Assembly (NCBI RefSeq): GCF_001625015.1
Contig: NZ_LVWJ02000014.1
Span: forward strand, 992,001 to 1,056,000
DNA length: 64,000 nucleotides
Origin: Lewinella sp. 4G2
GTDB taxonomy: Bacteria > Bacteroidota > Bacteroidia > Chitinophagales > Saprospiraceae
Direction of reading: 5' to 3'
Positions 9,168 through 19,600 of this stretch are shown here, piece after piece. Under the pieces are notes generated by a model. It was given only the letters and a program-made list of their open reading frames with translations, ran no database searches and had not been told where the DNA came from. How positions within the stretch are numbered: the first letter of the stretch is position 1; each line of letters starts with the position of its first letter. Both the position numbers and the translations under genes were made by a program.

Positions 9168-9300
9168 AACAGCAGTATTTTGGTTAAGTAAAGCGCGAAA
9201 GTACGTTGGCTCTTTGAGGTAAAGTGACGCCAACGGTACTTGGAAAGTGAAGGAGTCGTTAATGGATTATGGCTTAGGTACTGTTAGGAAAGCTGCTTCC

Positions 9301-9780
9301 TGGCTCCCGGCCGGGTTTACTCCCGGTACGTCGACCTTTAGGTCGATGCTCAGCGCAACCTCTTCTCTATTACTTCTCTTCTACCACTTCTTTTCAGATG
9401 AAAAGGAGCAAAAATCTTGTCCTTTGCGGGTGGCTTAACGCGATTTCTCGGCGGAAAAGCTAAAATCTGCCAACTCGCCAAACGCTTTGTTCGCTGTGTT
9501 TTAGTCTCTTGATTGCATTATATAGTGGGCTAATTCTCTAAACTTGCGCGTGCTCAAACAATGCAGATTTCTTCACGCTTTTCCGCCGAGAAATCACTAC
9601 CACCCGCAAGGGACGGATACCCACCCAAGCCTCCAGATATCCCGTCCAAAATCTAAAATCTAACGTCCAAAATCCCAGACCCCCTTCCCGCCAAGAAATC
9701 ACTACCACCCGCAAGGGACGGATACCCACCCAAGCCTCCAGGTATCCCGTCTAAAATCTAAAATCTAACGTCTAAAATCC
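9301..9780 (-). repeat. Composite repeat, copy 2 (type II arms), reverse orientation
   Basis: Read on the minus strand it ends with delta (CGACCTTTAGGTCG on plus, 9331-9345) and gamma (plus CTTCTTTTCAGATGAAAAGGAG, about 9388-9409). The right arm at about 9418-9472 (GCGGGTGGCTTAACGCGATTTCTCGGCGGAAAAGC) and left arm at about 9568-9623 pair almost perfectly; the outer stem is GCGGGTGG/CCACCCGC. Spacer is about 95 nt. The alpha block lies at 9610-9677, followed by a second solitary left arm plus alpha block (9677-9780) that abuts the 3' end of the GH5-like gene. Confidence 0.85.
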
Positions 9781-9787
9781 CCAAAAC

Positions 9788-10945
9788 CTACCGCCCCGTC
9801 AACTGCCGAAACATCTTAATCTCCGCCTCATCGTAAGGCCGCCCATCCGGGTAAAAGAGGTCATGAAAGAAGACTTCGGGGAGGGGCTCTGATTCCCAAT
9901 CCGTCGTCACTTCGCCGCGGGCACGAAGTTGGTTCGGCCACATCCGCGTTCCGAAGCGGTTGCGGCTGTGCCATCCGAAGACGGTGCCGGATTTACCCGC
10001 CACGAGGCCCCAATTAATAGCCCCAACGTTAAGGGCCTTGAGCAACGGTAGGTTTTCGAACACATTGCTGTTATACGTGCGCGCGAGCCATTCCGAAACG
10101 ATGACGGGCCGGCCATCCGCGCGGTATTTATTGACGCTGCTGAAGATGTAGCGGTTGTCCGAATAAGTGTGGATGGAGTGGACGTCAGAATTATTCCGGC
10201 TGGTGGCCTCGTTCATCACGCCCCGGCTCCCGAGGGAGGTGGAGACCAGCGGCTGGGAGGGCGCAGCGGCCCGCGCCCACTGCCAGGCGGCGTAGAGGAG
10301 CTTGTTGCTGGAGTCGTAAAAGTTGTCGCAGCCAGGTTCGTTGTAGAGCTCCCACAGAAGGACGCGCTCGTCCTGGCCGTAGCGTTGCAGGGTTTCCTGG
10401 ATGTAGCCGCGGAGGCGCTCCCGGTCCGCATCCGTCTCGCTGCCCTCCGCGAAACGATCGACGACAACTACGCCGGGGGAAGTCACCCATCCGGAATTAT
10501 GGAAGCCAGGCACCGGCAGTGGTTGCGGACCAGACTTTGCCTCCGGCTCGTGGCAATCATCAAAAAAGACGAAAGCCGGGCGGATGCCCAGGGATTGGCA
10601 GATCTCCAGAAAGGCATCCATGCGTTCGTAGAGGCCGGCCTTGTCGTCGCGCCAAACGAGGTCGTGGAGATAGACGCGCATAGTATTCATCCCGATATCC
10701 GCCGCCCAGCCCAGTTCTTGTCGGATGGTAGTCGGGTCCCAGGTTTCCCCCTGCCACATCTCCAGCTGGTTGATGGCCGTCCGGGGCAAATAATTCGCCC
10801 CGACGAGCCACGGCTGAGCGTCATACCAGGCGTTGGCTTTTTCCACACTCCAGCGGCCGGGGAGGGTAAGGGTGTCCACTTGTTGAGCCCGGAGATTGGT
10901 GGCACAGAAAGAGAGGAGGACGGCCAGGAGTAGAAGAAGGCGCAT
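9788..10945 (-). CDS. Glycoside hydrolase, GH5-like (cellulase-family fold)
   Basis: Secreted glycosidase of 385 aa with an N-terminal signal peptide (LLLLAVLLSFCATNLRAQ). The ATG at 10945 is chosen over TTG 10969. TIM-barrel landmarks of clan GH-A are visible: GANYLPRTA near the first strand, MNTMRVYLHDLVW, the acid/base Glu in LWELYNEPG (about residue 203) and the nucleophile Glu in VIVSEWLAR (about residue 285). The family resembles Bacteroidota proteins annotated as cellulase-family or 1,4-beta-xylanase; the substrate is not predictable. It stands alone, with composite repeat copy 2 directly at its 3' end and the R2 repeat cluster upstream. Confidence 0.87.
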   Translation of the reverse strand: MRLLLLLAVLLSFCATNLRAQQVDTLTLPGRWSVEKANAWYDAQPWLVGANYLPRTAINQLEMWQGETWDPTTIRQELGWAADIGMNTMRVYLHDLVWRDDKAGLYERMDAFLEICQSLGIRPAFVFFDDCHEPEAKSGPQPLPVPGFHNSGWVTSPGVVVVDRFAEGSETDADRERLRGYIQETLQRYGQDERVLLWELYNEPGCDNFYDSSNKLLYAAWQWARAAAPSQPLVSTSLGSRGVMNEATSRNNSDVHSIHTYSDNRYIFSSVNKYRADGRPVIVSEWLARTYNSNVFENLPLLKALNVGAINWGLVAGKSGTVFGWHSRNRFGTRMWPNQLRARGEVTTDWESEPLPEVFFHDLFYPDGRPYDEAEIKMFRQLTGR

Positions 10946-11036
10946 GGTCGGAGGAATTTTTTTTGACAAGGTAGGCGATTTTGGGAATTGGGGGTTTGGG
11001 CGGTTTATCGCTTACCGTTTACCATTGGGTGAAGAG

Positions 11037-11480
11037 AGGCCCTACGCGGCCAGAGGCCACGTCTCCAGAATTAGTAGAGTGGGCCACGTAGCGTAATGTA
11101 GGGTGGGCCACCTGCCATAAAGTAGAGTGGGCCACCTACCGGTGTGCCACCGCTACGCAAGCCGGCCCTCCGGGACGGGCAGTTATTTAGCGGCATAGGC
11201 CTCTTGTTCTCTTCTGCTCTACCTCTCCTGCGAAATCTTTCCTTAAGGGCCGTTTCTTTTGCGAAAAGACAAGCAAAAACCTCAGCAACTCCACCTCCTC
11301 CTCTTCCTCCCTGACAACCGCCGGAGGCCCTACGCGGCCAGTAGAGTAGGCCACCTGCCATAAAGTAGAGTGGGCCACCTAACGGCGTGCCACCGCTACG
11401 CAGGCCGGCCCTCCGTGGCGGGCAGTCTTGCAGCGCCGCAGGCCTCTCCAACTCCCCAACCTCCCCATCTCCTGCGAGCA
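11037..11480 (-). repeat. Dispersed repeat family R2, two copies downstream of ligA
   Basis: Reverse-strand counterpart of 5943-6275: copy A about 11275-11480 and copy B about 11037-11235. Both carry TGCGTAGCGGTGGCAC, AGGTGGCCCACTCTACTTT and GGGCCGGC landmarks. Copy A also has the AGGAAGAGGAGGAGG tail and TTGCTGAGGTTTTTGC. Copy A begins about 30 nt after the ligA stop. A short GTAGAGTGGGCCAC motif is tandemly reiterated in both copies (about 11075-11130 and 11341-11380). Confidence 0.8.
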
Positions 11481-11511
11481 CGAAGCACTGCAAAGCAAAA
11501 CCAATTCTCAC

Positions 11512-13635
11512 CTACCCCAGCAACCCCAAAAATTCCCCCTCCGTCATCACCGTAACCGTCCCCAGCGCCTCCGCCTTCTTCAGTTTCGAGCCCGGCTTCT
11601 CCCCCACCACCAGGATATCCAGCTTACCGGAGACGGCCGAGACGATCCGCGCACCCGCCGCTTTCGCTTTGTTCTGCGCCTCCTTGCGGCTCATCTGCTG
11701 GAGGGAACCCGTGAACAGCATCGCCTTATCCAAAAAGGGGCCTTCGGTGACGGCGGCCTGGGGACGGTCCTCCTCCGTCTGGGAAATGTTGACGCCGAGG
11801 GCTTCCAATTCTTCCAGGAGGGCGACGTTACTCGGCACGGCAAACCATTCCGTTACGTTTTGGGCGACGGTAGGGCCGATATCCTTGATGTTCGTGAATT
11901 GCTCCTCCGTCCAATCCTTCAGATCGGTCGCCTTTTCGATGTTTTGGGCAACGAGACGGCTGGCCTTCTTCCCGAAGTGGTGGATGGAGAGGGAATACAG
12001 CACCCGCCATAGCGGGTTCTGCTTGGCCTTGTCGATGGCCTTTTCCAGTTTGGCCGAAGAGCGTTTGCCAAAGCCTTCCAGCGCCGCGATCTTGTCGTAG
12101 GGTAGGCGGTAGACGTCCGCAATGGTATCGAGCCAGCCGTTTTCGCGGAAGATATCGACGTAGCGTTTGCCCATCCCGTCAATATCCATGGCGGCTTTCG
12201 AGACGTGGAAGATGATCCGCGCTTCCTCCCGCCCGGCGCATTCGTAGTTGGGGCAACGGACGGCCGCTTCCCCCTCAGCCCGCACGAGGCGCGTGCCGCA
12301 AAAGGGACATTCCGACGCAAATTCGATCACCTGCTCGGAGCCATCCCGCAAATCGGCCAGCGGTTTTACGATGTAGGGGATGACGTCGCCGGCCCGCTCC
12401 AGCAATACTTTATCGCCGAGGCGGAGGTCCTTATCCTTGATGAAATCCTCGTTGTGGAGGCTCACGCTGGAGATCATCACGCCGGCCAGGCTGACGGGTT
12501 CGGTCTTCGCTACGGGGGTGATGGTCCCGATTTTTCCGATCTGGTAATCGACCCCAACGAGCGTCGTCGTTGCCTGTTTCGCGGCAAATTTGTAGGCGAT
12601 GGCCCAGCGGGGGTGGTGGCTGGTGTACCCCGCCCGTTCCTGGAGCACGAGGTCATCCACTTTCACGACCATCCCGTCGATCTCGTAGGGGTAGCTCTCC
12701 CGCTGCGCTTCCCACTTTGCACAGTATCCTGCGGCAGCGCCAATGTCTGGCGTGCGTTCGCGTTCGTAGCCCGTGGCGGGTACTTTGAAGCCGAGTTCCG
12801 TCAGCACGTCGAGGGCCCGCGTGTGGGTTTCGAGGGGTTGGATGGCGTCGTTGCCCTCCGTATCCACGCCGTAGCCGAAGCTATAAATGAAAGCTTCCAG
12901 GTTCTTGGCCGCGGCCTCGGCAGGGCGTTTGTGGCGCATGCCGCCGGTGGCCGTGTTGCGGGGGTTGGCGTAGAGGGTTTCGCCGACCGCCGCGCGTTTT
13001 TTGTTCATTTCCTCGAAGCGGTCCTTGCGGATGATCACCTCACCGCGCACCTCCACCCGGTGGAGGCCGTACTTACTGAATTTCGCCGTCAGCGGGATGG
13101 AACGGATGACCCGGGCATTATGCGTGATCTCCTCGCCCAGCACCCCGTTGCCCCGCGTCGCCGCCCGTACCAACTGGTCGTTTTCGTAGACGAGCACGAT
13201 CGTGCCGCCGTCGTATTTCGGCTCCACGGCGTAGGCCAGCGGCGCCTCTTCCTCCATATTCAGCATCCGCTTTACCTGCTTGTCGAATTCCGCCAGATCC
13301 TCCGCGTTATAACTATTCCCCAGTGACAACATCGGCACCAAATGCGGCACCGATTGGAAATCCCCCGTCAGGTCCGACCCCACCCGTTGCGTCGGGCTGT
13401 CGGGCACGATCAATTCCGGGTGCGCCGCCTCGATCGCCTCCAGCTGCTTGAACAATTCATCGTATTCCTTATCGCTCAGCACGGGGTCGTCCTGCACGTA
13501 GTACCGCCACTCGTGGTAGCGCAGGAGCGCGGCCAGTTCGGTGGCCTTTTCGGCGGCGGTCCCGTCCGTCTTTCCGGCCAGGTAATCCTTCGAGCGTTGG
13601 TAAGTCTGGGCGGGGTTTAGTTGCTGTGGCGTCAT
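11512..13635 (-). CDS. ligA: NAD-dependent DNA ligase
   Basis: Essential replication and repair ligase that seals nicks using NAD+. 707 aa from ATG 13635 (TTG 13644 in frame is less likely), normal family length. Order: Ia domain (Tyr/His-rich HEWRYYVQDDPVLSDKEYD), adenylation domain with the lysine in EPKYDGG (Lys140; the usual KxDG with Tyr), TRGNGVLGEEITHN, OB fold, four-Cys zinc site (CPFCGTRL ... CPNYEC), HhH region (ALEGFGKRSSAKL, NIKDIGPTVAQNV) and a C-terminal BRCT domain (MLFTGSLQQMSRKEA). All domains are present. The 3' end is followed directly by R2 repeats. Confidence 0.98.
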   Translation of the reverse strand: MTPQQLNPAQTYQRSKDYLAGKTDGTAAEKATELAALLRYHEWRYYVQDDPVLSDKEYDELFKQLEAIEAAHPELIVPDSPTQRVGSDLTGDFQSVPHLVPMLSLGNSYNAEDLAEFDKQVKRMLNMEEEAPLAYAVEPKYDGGTIVLVYENDQLVRAATRGNGVLGEEITHNARVIRSIPLTAKFSKYGLHRVEVRGEVIIRKDRFEEMNKKRAAVGETLYANPRNTATGGMRHKRPAEAAAKNLEAFIYSFGYGVDTEGNDAIQPLETHTRALDVLTELGFKVPATGYERERTPDIGAAAGYCAKWEAQRESYPYEIDGMVVKVDDLVLQERAGYTSHHPRWAIAYKFAAKQATTTLVGVDYQIGKIGTITPVAKTEPVSLAGVMISSVSLHNEDFIKDKDLRLGDKVLLERAGDVIPYIVKPLADLRDGSEQVIEFASECPFCGTRLVRAEGEAAVRCPNYECAGREEARIIFHVSKAAMDIDGMGKRYVDIFRENGWLDTIADVYRLPYDKIAALEGFGKRSSAKLEKAIDKAKQNPLWRVLYSLSIHHFGKKASRLVAQNIEKATDLKDWTEEQFTNIKDIGPTVAQNVTEWFAVPSNVALLEELEALGVNISQTEEDRPQAAVTEGPFLDKAMLFTGSLQQMSRKEAQNKAKAAGARIVSAVSGKLDILVVGEKPGSKLKKAEALGTVTVMTEGEFLGLLG

Positions 13636-13678
13636 GGCGTGCAAGGTAGAAATTAGTGCTTGATGTTACGGCTTTTTT

Positions 13679-13698
13679 GGGCGCTGGCGCGGGTGCGA
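13679..13698 (+). repeat. REP-like motif, variant
   Basis: GGGCGCTGGCGCGGGTGCG, a variant of the dispersed 17-mer, 44 nt upstream of the ligA start and preceded by a T-run. Confidence 0.5.
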
Positions 13699-13777
13699 AG
13701 TTGGTGGGTATGTTAGTGCTTTAGTGCTTTGGGTGGTGGAGCTTTTTAGGGAGGACGACTTTTTGTAAAATGTGGGG

Positions 13778-14346
13778 ATTTTAGACGTTAGATTTTGGAT
13801 TTTAGATGGGATACCTGAAGCCTTTGGAGTTTATCCGTCCCTTGCAGGTGGTAGTGAAATTTCTTCGGATTAGCGTTAAGAACGCTGCACTGTTCGAGCT
13901 GATACTGTTATTGGTTGAAATACTAATCTAAGGCAACCCTGAAGTTGAGCTTGAAATGCAAATTGATGAGCGAGTTTGCAGCGTTTAGCTAATCCGAAGA
14001 AATTTCGCGTTAAGCCACCTGCACAGGACAAGATTTTTGCTTCTTTTCATCTGAAAAGAAGTGATAGAGAAGTAACGACGTTAAGCATCGACCTAAAGGT
14101 CGACGTACCGGGAGCCGGGGCAAAGAAAATCGCGTTAAGCCAAGGTTATAGGACAAAGCTTTTGCTTCTTTTAGCTGCGCTGCTACTGCGTGGTGGTCAC
14201 AAAAGAAGTGCAAGAGAAGAATTGACGTTAAGCATCGACCTAAAGGTCGACGTACCGGGAGCCGGGGGCACGCGCGTTGACCAATAGTAATAAGATAAAA
14301 CTTCAGAAGAGATATGAAATTTAATCCCGACCGGAGGTCGGGAACC
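13778..14346 (+). repeat. Composite repeat, copy 3 (type I arms) with duplicated gamma-delta
   Basis: Alpha 13778-13840; left arm about 13840-13890 (GCAGGTGG then AAATTTCTTCGGATTAGC, AACGCTGCA); spacer about 85 nt; right arm about 13975-14025, pairing throughout. Gamma here is CTTCTTTTC-ATCT-GAAAAGAAG (14041-14062), where the closing G-C pair is flipped relative to copy 1 and pairing is kept. Delta 14087-14120. A second gamma-delta set follows (14135-14270) in which the gamma loop is expanded by AGCTGCGCTGCTACTGCGTG, then a delta variant CCCGACC-GGA-GGTCGGG (14325-14341). Copy 4 repeats this same extended order. Confidence 0.85.
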
Positions 14347-14450
14347 GATGTACAAACCGGACGCTCGCGATACCTCCTACGTCGGACGCCACGAGGACCT
14401 ATAGAGGGTGATTAAGTATTTAAGTTTAGTCCCCCCTTCCCCATTACTTC

Positions 14451-14467
14451 GCACCTGCGGCAGCGCC
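14451..14467 (-). repeat. REP-like 17-bp motif
   Basis: GCACCTGCGGCAGCGCC, followed by a GTCCCGCATTAAGTCGGGGCG segment. The reverse complement of this second block also flanks the copy at 22629, so the unit is longer than 17 bp. Confidence 0.6.
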
Positions 14468-14513
14468 ACACAGTAAGTCCCGCATTAAGTCGGGGCGCCC
14501 AAACGACTAGCCC

Positions 14514-15905
14514 TCAACTATACCCAATCGCCACCGCCACCAGCAAACCCAACCAAGCCCAAACCAGGATGATGCCCGTCAGCGGCAGGACGAAGCGGAG
14601 CCAACGATCAAAGGGCACCCGACAAAGACTGAGCATGGCGACCAAGCCGCCGAGGGAGGGGTTGAAGAGGTTGGTCACGCCATCCCCCACCTGGAAGGCG
14701 AGGATGGATACCTGCCGCGATAAACCGAGCGCCTCCCCGAGGGGAATCATGACCGGCAGCGTCGCCAACGCCTGCCCGCTGCCGCTGGGGATGAGGAGGT
14801 TGAGCCCGCTCTGCCCGATGGACATCCCCACCGCCGACAGGTAGGTCGGTAGCCCCTGCAAGGCTTGCGCGAGACCGTAGCTGATGGTATCCTGAATCTG
14901 CCCCTGTTCCAGTAATACTTTGACGGTCGCGGCCATCCCGATGATGAAGGTAGCCGGGGCCATTTCGGCGATGCCCTTCATCCCCGCCGCGGAGATCTGG
15001 CTAAGAGAAAGCCCGCTGCACGCCGCCATAACTACAAAGACCACCAGGAATACGGCGGAAATATCGTTGATGAACCAGCCCAGGTTGAACACCCCATAAA
15101 GTACCCAGGCCAGGCCGTCACCGAAGAGGGCGAGGAGGAGCCAGTCGCGGCCGGAAACCGCATATTCATCCAACGGTTTAGCGAGGGCGAGCCCCCGTTC
15201 GTCGAGCCCGCGCCCGATGGCCGTTTCCGGTGCCCGGCGGATCTTGCGGAAGTACCGCACGTTGAACGCCGCCGTGATCGCCAGCGCCCCAAAACACAGG
15301 ACGGAACGCAACCCCGCTCCGCTAAACAGCGGCAACTCCGCAATTTCGTGGCCAATCCCGACGGTATACGGGTTGATGGGCGATAGGCCGAAGGCCACCG
15401 TCATCCCTCCCGCACTGACGCCGGCGGCGAGCACGAGGTCTCCGCCCAGCGCCAGCACCACCACCGCGCCGATAGGGATCATGGCGATGTTGTTCTCGTA
15501 GCCCACCATGATGCCGAGTAGCCCGTAGAAAAAGGTAAGCAGAACAAGGATGAGTTCGGCCCGCTTCGTCCCCAGTTTGTAGAGCAGCCGCCCCACCGCA
15601 TTTTCGATCGTCCGCGTAGCCTTGAGGATGGCGAACATCAACGCACTGGCCAGGCAAATAAAGATGATGGGGGTGGCCACCTTGTACCCCTCCGGAAAGG
15701 CCCGAAACAATTGCAGAATCCCGATCGGGGTGGAATCTACCGTCCCGTAACTCCCGGGCACGACCCGCATCCGCCCGGCGACTTCGATACGTTCGTAGTG
15801 CCCCGCCGGCAGCACGTAAGTCATGACCGCCACGAAGACGACGATGGCGAATAGCATGATCAGCGGCGGCGGTATTCTGGCGTACCAAGGGGTGGGGGTG
15901 GGCAT
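14514..15905 (-). CDS. YfcC-family (DcuC/ArsB-clan) carrier
   Basis: Inner-membrane secondary transporter of 463 aa with about 12 hydrophobic segments. It matches the YfcC/C4-dicarboxylate anaerobic carrier pattern: an N-terminal TM followed by the periplasmic segment VLPAGHYERIEVAGR (the PAGxY signature), a central FGLSPINPYTVGIGHEIAELP half-repeat hairpin and a C-terminal GQSGLNLLIPSGSGQALATLPVM half-repeat rich in Gly/Ser/Pro. Family members are thought to carry dicarboxylates, peptides or short-chain acids; the substrate here is unknown. It is flanked on both sides by composite repeats, and no co-transcribed partner is evident. Confidence 0.88.
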   Translation of the reverse strand: MPTPTPWYARIPPPLIMLFAIVVFVAVMTYVLPAGHYERIEVAGRMRVVPGSYGTVDSTPIGILQLFRAFPEGYKVATPIIFICLASALMFAILKATRTIENAVGRLLYKLGTKRAELILVLLTFFYGLLGIMVGYENNIAMIPIGAVVVLALGGDLVLAAGVSAGGMTVAFGLSPINPYTVGIGHEIAELPLFSGAGLRSVLCFGALAITAAFNVRYFRKIRRAPETAIGRGLDERGLALAKPLDEYAVSGRDWLLLALFGDGLAWVLYGVFNLGWFINDISAVFLVVFVVMAACSGLSLSQISAAGMKGIAEMAPATFIIGMAATVKVLLEQGQIQDTISYGLAQALQGLPTYLSAVGMSIGQSGLNLLIPSGSGQALATLPVMIPLGEALGLSRQVSILAFQVGDGVTNLFNPSLGGLVAMLSLCRVPFDRWLRFVLPLTGIILVWAWLGLLVAVAIGYS

Positions 15906-15928
15906 TTGGTAAAGCTAGTTGATTAAGA

Positions 15929-16606
15929 TTTTAGAGGTTGGATTTTAGATTTTAGACGGGATACCTGAAGGCTTGGGAGGTTATCCGTCCCTTGCAGCTG
16001 GTAGTGATTTTAGTGGGAGAAAGCGTTGGGGATTTTAGACGTTAGATTTTAGATCTTAGACGAGATACCTGAAGGTTTGGGAGGTATCCGTCCCTTGCAG
16101 GTGGTAGTGATTTCTCGGCGGAAAGACGTGAAGAAATCTGCACTGTTTGAGCGCGCGATAGTCTAAAGAATTAGCCCACGATATAATGTAATCAATTGAT
16201 GGATGCACAGCGCGAAAGGTGATTGGCGAGTTGGCAGATTTTAGCCTTTCCGCCGGGAAATCGCGTTAAGCCACCTGCAAAGGACAAGACTTTTGCTTCT
16301 TTTGGTCACAAAAGAAGTGTTAGAGAAGAAATGATGTTAAGCATCGACCTAAAGGTCGACGTACCGGGAGCCGGGAGCCGCTGAAATCGCGTTAAGCCAA
16401 GTTCCAGGACAAAGTTTCTGTTTCTTTTAGCTGCGCTGCTACTGCGTGGTGGCTACAAAAGAATTGATAGAGAAGAAATGACGTTAAGCATCGACCTAAA
16501 GGTCGACGTACCGGGAGCCGGGAGCGCGCGCATTAAGCCACGATTACAGGATAAAGCTTTAGAAAAAATATAAAATTTAATCCCGACCGGAGGTCGGGAA
16601 CCGGGG
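15929..16606 (+). repeat. Composite repeat, copy 4 (type II arms) with duplicated gamma-delta
   Basis: A solitary alpha plus left-arm remnant (15929-16027) precedes the full element: alpha 16032-16090; left arm about 16092-16150 (GCAGGTGG, ATTTCTCGGCGGAAAG, AAATCTGCA); spacer about 85 nt; right arm about 16226-16282 (GGCAGATTTTAGCC, CTTTCCGCCGGGAAAT, CCACCTGC). Gamma about 16296-16318, delta about 16342-16377, then the same extended second gamma-delta (16385-16525) and CCCGACC-GGA-GGTCGGG (16583-16599) as copy 3. The outer stem is that of copy 3 and the middle stem that of copy 2, so modules reassort. Confidence 0.85.
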
Positions 16607-16622
16607 GGGAGACCGCAGTAAA

Positions 16623-19600
16623 TCACTTCCCAACCACCTCATCACTCCCATACAACTCAAAAATCAAACTCAACTTATACGCCGCTTCCTGCAAACCCGC
16701 ATACCGCCCCGAACCACCCCCGTGCCCCGCCGTGAAATCCGTCTTTAGCAGCAGGACGTGATCGTCCGTTTTCATGGCGCGGAGTTTGGCGGCCATCTTC
16801 GCCGGCTCCCAGTAGCCCACGCGGGTATCGTTGAGGCCAGTGAAAAAGAACAGGTGGGGATAGGCCTGGGCCGTGACGTTCTCGTACGGGCTGTACTGCT
16901 TCATGTACTTGTAGTACTTCTTCACTTTGGGGTTGCCCCACTCCAGGTACTCCCCCGTCGTGAGGGGCAGCGTCTCGTCGAGCATGGTGTTGATGACGTC
17001 TACGAAGGGGACGTCGAGGATGACGGCCTTGAACAGATCGGGCCGTTTGTTGACAACGGCGCCCATCAGCAAACCTCCTGCGCTGCCCCCTTGCGCGGTG
17101 ATGTCCCCCGGCTCAGCGTAGCCGTTGGCGACGAGCCAGTCCGCCACCGCGATGAAGTCGTTGAAGGTGTTCTGCTTCTTCAGCATCCGGCCTTCGTGGT
17201 ACCACTTGGGGCCGAGGTCGTTTCCGCCGCGGACGTGCGCAATCACGTAGGTAAAGCCCCGGTTGGCGAGGCAGTTGACGAAGCCGCTGTAACCCACCTG
17301 CTGCCCACTTCCGTAGGCGCCGTAACTCGTCAGGTAAACCCGTTTGTTCTCCGCCTTGGGGCCACCACCGCGCCACTTGGCGTAGACGAGCGTAAGGGGA
17401 ATCAGCGTACCGTCGGGCGCCGTCGCGTATTCGCGTTTGACGACCAACTTGCCGGGGCTGTACCCCCGCCTGCCCTGCCGGATGGTCCGCCGTTCCAGCG
17501 TCTTCATGCTCACGTTCATCGTAGAGGTGGGCACGCGGTACGAGGAGTAGACGATTTGCAGTGTATCGGTGGTAGTGACGGGGTTGTACCCCAGGCTCAC
17601 GTTATAAAAGTCGTCCTTCTTAAAGGTCACGAACTCCGATTCCATTGTGGCCCGGTCAATGATGCGGATCCGGGGCTGGATGTTCTCCCACTCCGTAACG
17701 ACGAAATACTTATCAAATACCGTCACGTTGCTCACCTGCACGTCCTCGCGGTGGGGGATGAGCGGCTGCCAGTCCTTTCGGGCGATGCGGTTGGTATCCA
17801 CCACGTAAACAGCCCCATTGACGGCGCCCTTGTCGTTACTCACGACGTAAAACTTATCCCCGGCGTGGGTTATGCCATACTGGTGATCTTCACTACGGGG
17901 CAGGAATAATTGGAACTCCCCGTTGGGATCTCCAGTGCGGAGGTACTGGTACTCGGAGGCGTCACTACTGCTGCTGGAGAGGAAGAGGAATTCCCGCGAT
18001 CGGGATTTACCCAGGCCCACGTTGAACAGCGGGTCGCTTTCCTCGTACACCAACTCGTCGTTGCGTTGGGCATCCCCCAGCCGGTGGCGGAATACCTGGT
18101 AGGCGCGCAGGGTCTTTGGGTTCTGCCGGACGTAGATAACCGTACCGTCGTCCAACCACTCCAGGCCACCGACTTCTACCAGGCTATCGGCGTACAACGT
18201 CTGCTGCTGATGGTCCTTGAAGCGCACGACGTAGCGGTCGGAGCCATCCGTATTTTCGAACCAGGACATAATCCGGTTATTCGGCGAAAACTGGATGCCA
18301 CCCGCGTTGAAGTAGTCGTGCTTTTCCGCCTCGGTGTTCACGTTCATGAGGGTATCCACGACCTTGGGGTCGGATTCCGGGGCGCGGAGGTAAATGGGGT
18401 AATCATCTTCTTCCCCGTAGGAATAGGTATAAACGTAGCCGTTCTCCACGACGGGCAGCGAAGCGTATTCTTCGCGGACGGTCGATTTAAGTTCTTTGAA
18501 CACGTCCCGCTGCATCTTGCGCAGGGGGCGGAAGTAGTTTTCGGCGTAGGCGTTTTCGGCGCGGAGGTACTCCATGATGCGGGGGTTGGCCCGCGGGTCC
18601 TTGCGGTCCTTCATCCACGCGTAGTCGTCGGTGATTTTGTCGCCGTGGAGGGTATACGTTTGCGGGTCCTTCGGCGCGACCGGGGCGGGGAGGCTCTCGT
18701 CGCGGCGCAGGCGGTCACCGAATTGCTGCTCCAGAGGTTTCTTGACCTCCAGCTCCGTCCGCGTGCTGCCCGTGATGCGAAATTCCGGGTGCTGCTCCTC
18801 GTAGGCGACCCAGTACAAACTGTCGTAGCTCAGCGGAAAATCGTACAACTCATTCCGGTCGACGTTCGTGAAATTATCCTCCGCGGCGAAGGCTTTGGCG
18901 GGTTTCAAGTCCGTACCCGTCCGCGTCCACTCGGAGGTCGCCACGTAGGGCGTCGTCGTCTGGTCGGTAGTGTCTTTGAAGATGAATTCGTCGCTGTGGC
19001 GGAGGTAATCCAGCACGTATTTCCCGTCCGCCATGGCGTAGCGGGCTTCGAGTTGGTAGTCGAAATGCTTGATCCGCATCACGTCGTATCCACAGAAATA
19101 GGGCTTCAGTTCGTTCGGTACGTGGCAGTCGTAGCCGAGCATGGCGTAGGTATCCGGGTCCACGTAGATCGTGCCTTCCAGCAGTTTATGCTTGTTGGCC
19201 TTTTGCCAGCGTTTACCCTGTTTCCAGGCCTTTTTCCCCTTTTTGGGGAGGGCCTCCAGTTCTGCCTTCGTCGTCTTGGTCCGGAAGCGCAGAGCGTACA
19301 CGTAGCCGTGGTCGCCGTAGAGGGCCTGGTCCACGAGGTAGTCGAAATCCCGCATCCGCTTCTTACCCAGGAAGCTCTCCTGGTACTTCACCCGGTCGCG
19401 GCCGAAGAGCCCGAGTGGCCCGCCGGTGATGTTGCCGTTCATGTGCCGCACCGTCTGGTTTTCGCTGCCCCGGGCGCTTTCGATGTATGCCTGTTCCTCC
19501 TTCAGGGTAGTGTGGGCGAAATGGCTGCGGTGCAAACTTTCGCGCGGGTCGAAGCCGTAGATGCCCGTCAGCGTCGAGCCCCAGTCCGCCGTATTTGTGT

